NCBI GenBank assembly: GCA_037447655.1 | Contig: JBBHKE010001776.1 | Coordinates: forward strand, 141,086-194,653 | DNA: 53,568 nt | Direction: 5' to 3' | Origin: Zygnema cylindricum | Lineage: Eukaryota > Streptophyta > Zygnematophyceae > Zygnematales > Zygnemataceae | Shown here: one piece after another, positions 44,801-52,239 of the stretch | How the letters are laid out: each line of letters opens with the position of its first letter | Position numbering within the stretch: the first letter of the stretch is position 1 | Program-made: the position numbers and the translations under genes | The notes under the pieces: model-generated | Told to the model about the DNA's origin: nothing | The model's input: the letters and a program-made list of their open reading frames with translations, nothing else | Databases searched by the model: none

Positions 44801-47800
44801 TCCTCTCCCGTTGCTCTCTAACAAGCTTTGCCTTTTTCTCTAGTTACCTATTGATTTCATGGACAGTTTTGTCTTTGCCAATTTTTTCTGGGAATTGTGG
44901 TATAAACAGCAATATCGTGTACAAATGGGGTACAAATACAAATGGGGTACAAATGGGGGTTTAACAGATTGGAGATTGTCTTTTGTGGAAAACGTTTTGC
45001 CACAAACCGGAGTCAATGGGGAACACTTTGGATCTCCAAAAAGGTGACACCTGGCAAAGTCTCATTGATGGTGTCGGGGACCGTGTGACATTTGTCACTA
45101 GTAGTAAAAAGGTGAATCTATTCTCATATAGGACCGATTTAACCCTTTTTTTATTTTTAACCGATTTCTTTCTTTTCTTCTCGAGGAAGGATTTAAGCAT
45201 TTCTTACGTTTGTGGAGAAGATAAAAATTCTTTAATTTTCGCAATTTTTGTGTTAATTGCATTACATTTGTTTTTGAAAGGTTTTTTTCCTCTTCCTTAG
45301 GAAGAAATCCTTTGTGTATATTACATTCTTAAAGGAACATTCGTGCTTCCCTTTCATTCTTGAGGTTTTTTTCTTCATATTTTGCAATTCTTGAGAATTT
45401 AGTATTCTTCTCTCACTTGGGGTGGAGCGAAGGAGAGGGAGATGTGAAGGAGAATCTTGTCTGGGGTGGGGGAAGGGGAGGGAGATGTGAAGGAGAATCT
45501 TGTCCGTTACTTTCTCTCACTTAGGGTGGAGGGAAGGAAAGGGAGATGGGAAGGAGAATCTTGTCTATTCCTTTCTCACTTGGGATGGAGGTAAGGGGAG
45601 GGTGGTCACAGAGACATCGGTGGAAACTAAAACTGATTCCGGAGTCTCCTTCAGTGAGAGCTTGTGTTGCCTCTCTCTCCCTGGGGGCAAACCCTAGGGT
45701 TTATATTTCTCTCCTTCGAGAGATTCTTGGGGAAAAGTTAAACCGAAAGAGAGAAGGAAAACCAACAGAAGAAGAGAGGAGGACGAGGCGAGTTGGTGGA
45801 GGAGGAGGAGGAGGAGGAGGGGAGGAGGAGAAGGAGGAGGAGGAGGAGGAGGAGAAGGAGAAGGTAGTGGTCGGAGGTCTTTGGACATAATGTTATGAAG
45901 GAAAATATGGGAAAGAGAGGAATCGACGATTACCTGTCAGTGGGAAGGAAAATACAGGAGTTATGGATTGGTCAGGAGGGGGGGAGAGAGATGAAGAGAG
46001 AGAGGGAGAGAGACATGCATTTGGGTGGGATAGTGAGTGGGAGGCCATGGTGGAATTTTTTGACATGTGGACAAAAAAAGTAGATCACGAAAGGAGAGGA
46101 ATTTTTTCTCAAGAAACGAGCTCAACTTTTTTGGAAACAGAGAAAAAATTTGAGCAAAAATATTCTAATAAAAGCCGCGATTCTTCAAATTGGAATGGAC
46201 TTTTGAGAAGTCAACGACATCAAAAAACTTGTCTTCAAAACGCTTTCAAAATTCTTTCTCCTCCAGATTTTCTGACAGAATCCTCTTTTTTAAAGCAATC
46301 CGAGCGAAGATTTTCTGCAAGAAAAACAAGAGAAGATACAGCATTTAGTGTGGATGGTTTAGGGAAGGAGGAGGATTTTACAGAAGAGGATTTGAGAGTC
46401 GTGTTGAGATGCTTTCATGCTGTTTATGAAGATTTTAAACTTGATATGATGAGATGGAGGTGAGTGAGGTCATTGACTAGAAAAGTTACAATCAACTTAA
46501 AACCGGATGTTTTGTAAGAATTTAAGAATATTTGAGAATTTTGGTTAAAAATCTAATGTCCAAACTTAAGCATTGACTATAGTTTCGTACCAAAACTCTA
46601 TTAACTTTAACTTTCTACCATCAAGTTCATCATTTTTACTATTACGGTGGTTCTTTCTTGTCCATAAGAAGACAAACTACATTGTGGGGCATATGTAGAC
46701 GAATCCTTGGTTGAGTTCTTCCCTACTTTTATTTTTTTATTTCAATAAAACTTTACACTACAATAACAAAAAATTGCATCCGAAATTTGCTTCCTTTTTA
46801 CGTGAATCAATCCTTGGTGGCTCACTTCTCCCATCTTTCATGTTCTTTCTCTTTTTATTCGCAGAGAAATTCCAAAACTTGCCACACTATTATTAAAAAT
46901 CGCTTTTTCTTTGGGAGAAGCGTCTTTTTGTGATCACTATGCTCGTGACGCTCCTTCAAGCTGTCCCCAAAACCTGGGAAAAATAAAATTAGCCTCTCCT
47001 CTTTCAGAACCTCCTTCAATTTTGACTTTTCTTTTGAGCAAAAAAGCTCTGGGAAGACATTCTCCATCTCTCTATCCCTCTCCATCTACCTATCCCTCTC
47101 CATCTTCCTCTTCTCCCCCCCCTCCAGAATCTCCTCTCTGGGGCCCTCTTCAGGAACCAAGTGCTGTTGCCGATCTCTGTGTAGGCTGGTCTCAGAGAAT
47201 TATTGCGTTATATACAATTTTGGGAGAGGGAGAAGGTGAGAGAGGCGAGGAAGGAGAAGGAGAGAGGAGATGTGTAGAGGCTATGGCCAGGATGAGAGTA
47301 GGGCTTCCGGAAGTGGAGAGAATGGTGCCAGCTGTCTCAATGCCGATTCGTCAGGTAGGCTTATTTTCGAGGATTATTTCTATTATCATTATTATTGTTA
47401 CTGTTGTTATTGATCTTGTAATTGTTGTTGTTGATGTTGTCATTGTTTGTTATTGTTTTTGTTATCGTGGTTGTAGTTATTTTTATTGTTATTGTTGTTT
47501 TTGTTGCTATTGTTATTGTTTTTATTGTTATTATTATTATCGTTATTGTTACTTTTTTTTGTTATTGTTGTTATTGTTGTAGTTATTGTTATTGTTATTG
47601 CTGAAGTTGTTTCTATGTCGTTGTTATTGTTATTACGATCATTTTTTGTTTCTGGATTTCTCCGTACATTGATCCGTACATCAAGTTCTATGCATTTGAA
47701 TCTGTGTCCCAAATTTTACGCATTAAATTCGAGCACTAAAAATTTATCTCAAAGCCCTGAAAAAGTGTAAAACCCTGGCAAACCTCAAAGCTTAATACAT

Positions 47801-50800
47801 TTTTAAATCCTTCTTATACCTAAACCTCAGCAGATCCTTAAAATCCTTCTTTATGCACAAAACTCTGACAAAATCTTACATAATCCTTGTAAGGCCTAAA
47901 ACCAACCCCTGGAAAACTCTAAAATCCTTCTTAGATTTCCGACGAAGCCTAGGAACTTCTTTTGACACGTATAATCCCTGACATTTGAAAAACCCTAAAA
48001 ACTTGTATAACCTTGAAAAAACCCTAAGACCCTGAAAAAAAAAACCATAAAGAACCTTATTTTTTTTTTCTGACGCTTCTCTTTTTCCAGGCTCTAACCT
48101 CCTGCCGAGAATCCCCCCCTCGAGGTTGGCCCGATTTCGCATATGTCCTTGTTGGTCGTCAGGATCTCGCAGCTCAGATTCTGTTGACAGCTGGAACGTC
48201 GCGTGACACGTCAGCATGCCACACGGCAGGGTCTGACGCATCTGCCGCCTTACTCGCCTTTTGTCCTCACTCTCTCCATTTGAGAGCTGTGCCTCTCTCT
48301 CCTTCTCGCAGACAGTTGGAGGGAGATGCGGACAGATTCGTTTCGGCATCCTCTGCGTCGGGACCGGCGTCAGGGACAGGTGGCAGTGGAGGATTGGTGA
48401 TTGGATCGAGCGAGGATGGGATGGAGCATATGTTGGGAGGAGAGTGGTCGGGCCTTCGGTTTTGTCGGGACTTACGATTGGCCGAGGTTTGTACAGACTT
48501 TTTCGTATTTTGAATTTTTGTGTATTGAAATAGTCTATTGGAATTGTGTGGATTATTTAAAGATTGAGAAGTAGTTTTGTGGAGAGAATGAATGGTGTTT
48601 AAGGGAAGTTTAAGCTTTGTTTTTTCCTGAGGATGAATTTGAATGCAGCAAAAGTGTAGGTTGTATTCCTAAATGTAGGGTTTTTTTTTATCCAATGAAG
48701 GTGCCGTGCAAGTAAGTCGATATAGCATATAAGGTCATTTTTATGGACTTGGTTCTACATTCAGTTAAGAGAAGAGTTATATTTCACTGCATTCAAATTA
48801 TTCGCTATTTGTTGTTTTAATTTTGGTGAAGCTTTATGAGATACCTTCAACTTAATATAGTAAATTGCAAGCTCATGAAACATCGTATTTTTAAAATTAG
48901 CTGCATCAGTTGATTGGTCGAGATGGACACCAACAAATCAAACTGTTGAAATGGGGAAGAACATAGTACTTTCTTAATGTTTTTTCTAAATGTATGTTGA
49001 AACAGAATGTGGAAGAAACTTAGTTCCTTTCTTAATTATTTTCTAAACGTATGTTGGAACATAATCTTGAAGAAACGTATTACTTTCTTAGTCATTTTCT
49101 GAATACATGCCGTTTGTGAGAAGGATAGGTTCGCCGGTTGCTGACGTCATCGAAGCCGGTGGCGGTACGATCTGGAGGTGCCAATGATGTCAGCGACACC
49201 GATGTTGTGGCACAGCAGCAGGTAAATACAAATAATTGTGTGGATTTGTGCTCATATTGTCAATTCTTTGTTGAAAACATAGATTATTTAAATTGTGTAA
49301 ACAAATAGCGTGGATCTGTGAACATTTTGTAATTCTTTACACACCCTGCTCATGATTTAACTCTTCAAAAAGGAAAATAGTGAGCCATCCTTTATTAGCT
49401 AACACCCCTTTGAGATGTCATTTCTTTGAACAAACTCATGGTAGCAGTGGCTGTCTTCACATTGAGAAAAAATGATGTATTTCCTGTTAAGATTGTAAAT
49501 CATAGCATTAATAATCCTTAGTGTTGTGTATCGGCAAGGTTTTGCCGATTATCGATATGTACCTTTTTTTGGCTTGCCGATAATTGATATATTGGTACGA
49601 TATATCGAAACCGGTGTTATCGCCGATAAAAGACCAATAATATCGGTTTTTTATGGCGATAACACCGGTACCGATAACTATCGGCGATAAATGTACGGTT
49701 ATTACCGTACAGTCGTACGGGTTATTCCGTCGTACTGAACCGCCGTTATACCGTTACACAGAGTACGGAACAGATTGTTACACGTGGCACGCCACGCTAT
49801 ATAAAGTGAAAAATATAATACAGTATATTATAAAGTACTATTATATAGCGTACTATATATTTTCCACTCATCGCCGATAAGGAATTTGTTGGTCTCGGAG
49901 CGATATATCGGGACCCCTGACCGTTCGATAACCGATAACTATCAGTATTGGTGTTATCGCGATAATTTTCTTGCCAATACACAACACTAATAATCCTGTA
50001 ATCTTGTAGTAAGTGTCTTGTAAACTTGTCATAACAATTTTGTAGTCCTGTAATAATCTTGTAATCCTGTAATTATCCTGTAATCCTTTAATAGCTCTAA
50101 TATTGTGATAAAAATCCTGTAACATTGTAATCATCCTGTAATCTTGTTGTAATAAGTTTGTAGTCCTGTAATCCTTTAACAATAGTTCCTTATATCTTGT
50201 AAAAACAATCCTGTGATGTTGTAAATAGTCCAGTAATCTTGTAGTAATAGTCTTGTAATCCGGTAATGATTTAATCTTGTAGTAATAGGAATAATCCCGC
50301 AATCCTGTAATAGACGTGTAATCTTGTAGGTATAATCCTTTAATCCTCCAATAATTACCCTGTAATTTTGTATCAATAATACTGTACTGTAAATCCTGTA
50401 ACCGTGTAATAATTTTATAATAATCTTGTGAATCCGTAACATTAAGTCATCCTGTAATAATCATGTACTCCTGTAATAGTCCGGTAATCTTGTAATATTA
50501 GTCCAGTTATCATGTAATAAAGTCCAGTAATCTGTAACAATAGTTCAGTAATCTGTTATAATAGGTATGATAGTCCAGTAGTCCTGTAGCAATAGTCCAG
50601 TAATCTGTTATAATAGGTAATAATAGTCCAGTAACCTTGTAATAATAGTCCAGTGATCCTGTAACAATAGTCCAGTAATCTGTAATAGTAGGTAATAATA
50701 GTCCAGTAACCGTAATAATAATCCTCGGTGTTTTTATTACTGTTTCAGGCTCAGTTATGGCAACAAGCGCAGAGAACGACCGCTTTACCGGCCGGACGAG

Positions 50801-52239
50801 CCGCCTTCACAATCGCCACTTCTCAAGCTCCTCTTACAGAGGTTTGTTTTTATTCTTTTGAAACTTTGACCTGTTTCTTTGATTTTTACTATTAAGAGGT
50901 TTATTTTTTGTTCTAATGGCTTCATTTTCTTTCACTTTTACAGTTTTAGGGTGTTATTGTCGTTCTATCGACTTCATTTTCTTTGATTTTGGCAGTTACA
51001 GCAATTCATTTTTATCTTCAACCTCGTTTCTTTTATTTGTACGGTTGGGGAGGTTTTTACCAACTTCACTTTCTTTTAATTTTACGGTTACAGAGGCTGT
51101 TTTTTGTTCTCTCAACCTCATTTTTGTTTTTATTGGTGCACAGTTTTCTCTTTGTTCTATCAACGTCAGTTTCTTTTATTTTACTATTACAGAGGTTTTT
51201 TTTTTGTTCTCTCAGACTCGTTTCTTTGATTTTGACAATCGCAGAGGTTTGCTATTTTTCTGTAAACCTCGTTTCTTTTATTCTCACGGTTGTAGGGGTT
51301 TATTTTGTTCTATCAACATTTTACTTGGTTTCTTTATTTTTTACAGCAGTGGCTTTTGTTGGCAGTCTTTTTTAAAAAAAAGTTCCAGGTGTGCAAAAAA
51401 AGTAAAAATTTGGCATATTCTGTTTTCCATGTTTAAATATATATTGTCGCATAGAGGTTAGGGTTATTATTGATTTTTTGTATGATACAGAGGGAGACTG
51501 CGAGTCAAAATCGATCAAGAAGATGGAAATGGGTGTGGAAGGTTCAATTTCGTCTTTGTTTTTTTCATTGTTTTTATTTTTTATTTTTCCCTTTCTGCTA
51601 CTACTCTGTTAATCTTTGGGCAATTTTTTTTTCTTTTTGTTTTCAGGCTCTCTCTATTCCCAAGCTGGTCCTTGCAGGAAGGTTGCCAGCTCAGCATGAT
51701 GCTACGGTATAACTGCATTCCATTTTTTTTTTTATAACTCTTATATGTTATTTATCACAAAAGAGTGTGGATTTAAACTCGCGGAACTAACTAGAGGAAA
51801 TTGGAGCATAAATGTCTTGTCGATAACAAATAGTATGGATTTACAATCTATAGAAAGTAACTAGCATGTTTATAATGTTGCTGATCAAAAATAGTGTAGA
51901 CTTAAATTGTTCTAAATGTGACTGTAAACTTTCACATAATAGTCCACGTTTTGTGCAATGAATCTACACTAATTCAGGTTAGCCTGGAAGCAAGTTTGGG
52001 GAATATGAACGGTCTTGTTAACTGAAGTCCATTTTTTGTGCTTTGAATCTACACTAATTCAGGTTAGCCTTGATTGGGGAATATGAACGATGTTGCTGAC
52101 TAAAATCCATGTTTTGTGCTTTGAATCCACACTAATCCAGGTTAGTCTGGACGCGAGTTTGGGGAATATGAACGACCTCACTTCATGGCCGGAATTTCAC
52201 AATGGAGTTGCGGCAGGTCTGCGAATCGCCCCTCGGAAG
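36386..52239 (+). CDS. APC1: Anaphase-promoting complex/cyclosome subunit 1, 3'-incomplete
   Basis: APC1 is the large scaffold of the APC/C ubiquitin ligase, which marks cyclins and securin for destruction in mitosis. I resolve 17 exons: 36386-36534, 37324-37387, 38743-38827, 40091-40548, 41018-41108, 42479-42639, 43293-43564, 44460-44532, 44968-45111, 45612-45876, 45958-46459, 46865-47354, 48091-48486, 49129-49221, 50749-50841, 51647-51706, 52141-52239. All have GT-AG borders and compatible phases, giving ~1165 codons. They are collinear with plant and animal APC1 from the N-terminal beta-propeller to the start of the PC-repeat region (DLRLAE, VRRLLTSSKPVAV, LSIPKLVLAGRLPAQ, SWPEFHNGVAAGLRIAP). 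The remaining C-terminal half lies beyond the window. The exon 8 donor and exon 10 end are the least certain. The start ATG is the first in frame; upstream frame is open, so an earlier exon is possible. Confidence 0.9.
36560..36700 (+). repeat. 18-bp-unit purine minisatellite in APC1 intron 1
   Basis: Tandem GGGAGTGGGAGGAGGAGA units, 4-5 copies, grade into GAGAGAGAGG 25 bp after the exon 1 donor. Arg/Gly/Glu ORFs on this tract are artefacts. Confidence 0.85.
38828..39200 (+). repeat. ~65-80-bp tandem array starting at the APC1 exon 3 donor
   Basis: The first unit begins at the real donor (GGTAAGTTTTTTAGG). Following units begin GATAAGTTCTTGGG, GGATAAGTTTTCAGGG and GGATAAATTTTTGGGG, and each contains AATCCATGCAAAAAATAGGA and ATCTACACTAATAATAG. 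The donor GT is lost in the later copies. Confidence 0.8.
40091..40548 (+). CDS. APC1: APC1 exon 4, with Gly/Val-rich insert
   Basis: It starts GGLEEMPLPWPVEKIFALPK and continues GILLQRSPPPPK, the conserved propeller segment. An insert of about 35 residues follows, consisting of GGVGG-type repeats (about 40245-40350). The exon then continues with MDFPLEASSSMAENIYLADT and ends HPQEELL. The insert has no counterpart in APC1 families I know. It probably forms a flexible loop, and it corresponds to GGAGGAGTT trinucleotide-type repeats in the DNA. Confidence 0.8.
41018..45111 (+). CDS. APC1: APC1 exons 5-9
   Basis: Exon 5 (41018-41108) gives EVRVFGEGTLKEETIIWSSG and SLMVSYNK. Exon 6 (42479-42639) gives RERHSLWRILEEVAMAG to TLQSVWQQEGTSSQAKQ. 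Exon 7 (43293-43564) gives VLLASNFDGCPLLGLLIESL, QELAVFPIPI and ATFVLQAMAATVVQPRPT. Exon 8 (44460-44532) gives GTWGSVLEGGYIASLSPDGS. Exon 9 (44968-45111) gives QKGDTWQSLIDGVGDRVTFV. The order matches the propeller of plant APC1 (SYNKG-x-HSVW, then the CFL/SLRL strand, then the RVN-V--NG strand). MITEs sit in introns 5 and 6. TC-rich tracts fill introns 7 and 8. Confidence 0.8.
41832..42054. mobile_element. MITE, TACACCGTG-family, in APC1 intron 5
   Basis: The left end is TACACCGTGAATTGCTATTA and the right end is CTAATAGAGATTCACGGTGT, a ~223-bp unit with no ORF. A further left-end-like motif lies at ~41655. Confidence 0.75.
42300..42500 (+). repeat. Tandem copies of the APC1 exon 6 acceptor region
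   Basis: The true junction GGTTTTGCAG/GCAGAGAAAGGCACTCC (exon from 42479) is preceded by CCGTTTTGCAG/ATAAAGAAAAGCACTCC near 42385-42412 and by CTCAGCTAGAAAGAAGCACG near 42312-42331. The two upstream copies also share ACAAACCTCTTT. Confidence 0.7.
42863..43075. mobile_element. MITE, TACACCGTG-family, in APC1 intron 6
   Basis: The left end is TACCACGTGAATTGCTATTA (42863) and the right end is AACAGCGATTCACGGTGTA (43075), a 213-bp unit that ends 100 bp before a duplicated exon 7 acceptor. Confidence 0.75.
43176..43292 (+). other. Candidate in-frame alternative 5' extension of APC1 exon 7
   Basis: TTTTCTGTAG/GTCCTGCTGGCATTCA at 43175/43176 duplicates the true acceptor TTTTACTGCAG/GTCCTTCTGGCATCAA at 43292/43293. 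The 117 bases between are open in the exon 7 frame (39 codons, no stop). Use of the upstream site would insert 39 residues into the propeller. Confidence 0.5.
43571..43895 (+). repeat. CT-rich simple sequence in APC1 intron 7
   Basis: Polypyrimidine tract directly after the exon 7 donor (CTCTCTCC, CTCCCTCT runs). The ORFs here are low-complexity artefacts. Confidence 0.85.
44540..44840 (+). repeat. CT-rich simple sequence in APC1 intron 8
   Basis: CTCTCTCCTCT microsatellite beginning a few bases after the exon 8 donor. It is not coding. Confidence 0.85.
45415..45605 (+). repeat. ~60-bp tandem repeat in APC1 intron 9
   Basis: Three to four units of GGTGGAGGGAAGGAGAGGGA followed by GATGTGAAGGAGAATCTTGT run up to the exon 10 acceptor at 45611. 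The unit does not obviously include the junction itself. Confidence 0.75.
45612..46459 (+). CDS. APC1: APC1 exons 10-11, with Gly/Glu low-complexity insert
   Basis: Exon 10 begins RHRWKLKLIPESPSVRACVA, then SLSLGANPRVYISLLREILG, the end of the propeller. It then runs into a Gly- and Glu-only stretch (45795-45863, GGA/GAG codons). Its donor is uncertain: a GT at 45877 keeps the phase. Exon 11 (45958-46459) reads GWDSEWEAMVEFFDMWTKK and WNGLLRSQRHQKTCLQNAF, then LRVVLRCFHAVYEDFKLDMM, the start of the helical middle domain. Confidence 0.7.
46865..48486 (+). CDS. APC1: APC1 exons 12-13 (middle helical domain)
   Basis: Exon 12 (46865-47354) reads IPKLATLLLKIAFSLGEASF, CDHYARDAPSS, DLCVGWSQRIIALYTILGEG and GLPEVERMVPAVSMPIRQ. 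Exon 13 (48091-48486) reads ALTSCRESPPRGWPDFAYVL, VGRQDLAAQI, EDGMEHMLGGEWSGLRFCRD and LRLAE. These align segment by segment with plant APC1 (LDHY-RDFP, WARKIVSFYSLL, LP-GVSLPLR-AL-KCRESPP). A Ser/Pro-rich linker (near 47050-47130) is not conserved. Confidence 0.9.
47370..47640 (+). repeat. TTATTG/TTGTTA microsatellite in APC1 intron 12
   Basis: Imperfect GTTATTGTTATTGTTGTTAT runs starting 15 bp after the exon 12 donor. The hydrophobic or Asn-rich ORFs on the two strands are not genes. Confidence 0.9.
48960..49128 (+). repeat. ~57-bp tandem array abutting APC1 exon 14 acceptor
   Basis: Three units (TTTCTTAATGTTTTTTCTAA, TTTCTTAATTATTTTCTAAA, TTTCTTAGTCATTTTCTGAA), each followed by (A/C)GTATGTTGGAACA or a diverged form and a GAAGAAAC segment, end at the AG of 49128. 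Confidence 0.75.
49129..52239 (+). CDS. APC1: APC1 exons 14-17 (start of PC-repeat region)
   Basis: There are four short phase-0 exons. Exon 14 (49129-49221) is VRRLLTSSKPVAVRSGGAND onward. Exon 15 (50749-50841) is AQLWQQAQRTTALPAGRAAF and TIATSQAPLTE. Exon 16 (51647-51706) is ALSIPKLVLAGRLPAQHDAT. Exon 17 (52141-52239) is VSLDASLGNMNDLTSWPEFH and NGVAAGLRIAPRK. These are among the most conserved parts of APC1. A possible exon at 51490-51535 is not needed: exon 15 joins exon 16 exactly as in the family. The donor at 52240 (GTAGGG) starts an intron that runs to the window end. Confidence 0.92.
49519..49989. mobile_element. hAT-like non-autonomous element with intact 8-bp TSD, in APC1 intron 14
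   Basis: The element is 471 bp with ends TAGTGTTGTGTATCGGCAAG and CTTGCCAATACACAACACTA (18 of 20 paired). It is flanked by the perfect direct 8-mer ATAATCCT (49511-49518 and 49990-49997), diagnostic of hAT-class insertion. The interior has CGATATATCG motifs and nested inverted repeats such as ACCGGTGTTATCGCC / GGCGATAACACCGGT. There is no transposase ORF. Confidence 0.9.
49990..50715 (+). repeat. TAATCCTGTAATAGTCCAGT minisatellite in APC1 intron 14
   Basis: About 40 degenerate ~18-bp units, first TAATCCTGTAATCTTG-rich and later AATAGTCCAGTAATCTGT-rich, run almost to the exon 15 acceptor. The hAT-like element sits at its left edge, and its target copy ATAATCCT is the first repeat unit. Confidence 0.85.
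50842..51460 (+). repeat. ~50-bp tandem array seeded by the APC1 exon 15 donor
   Basis: The exon 15 end and donor (CTTACAGAG/GTTTGTTTTT) recurs as ATTAAGAG/GTTTATTTTTTG (50891), GTTACAGAG/GCTGTTTTTTG (51088), ATTACAGAG/GTTTTTTTTTTG (51187) and ATCGCAGAG/GTTTGCTATTTTT (51238). Blocks like TCTCAACCTCATTTCTTTTA separate the copies. Confidence 0.8.
51961..52180 (+). repeat. APC1 exon 17 acceptor and exon start in three tandem copies
   Basis: TCTACACTAATTCAG/GTTAGCCTGG (AG at 51977), TCTACACTAATTCAG/GTTAGCCTTG (AG at 52062) and TCCACACTAATCCAG/GTTAGTCTGG (AG at 52140, true). Copies 1 and 2 keep part of the exon (AGTTTGGGGAATATGAACG in copy 1) but soon reach in-frame stops. Confidence 0.9.

Noticed and set aside
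47422-47770. Hydrophobic (+) and Asn-rich (-) ORFs resembling membrane or prion-like proteins
   Set aside because: They result from the TTATTG microsatellite in APC1 intron 12.
49990-50715. Regular short repeats that might suggest a CRISPR array
   Set aside because: Units are ~18 bp, degenerate, without unique spacers, and lie inside a eukaryotic intron.
51487-51535. Possible extra APC1 exon between an ACAG and a GGAAG/GT
   Set aside because: Exons 15 and 16 join in frame exactly as in the APC1 family; the extra peptide has no homologous counterpart.
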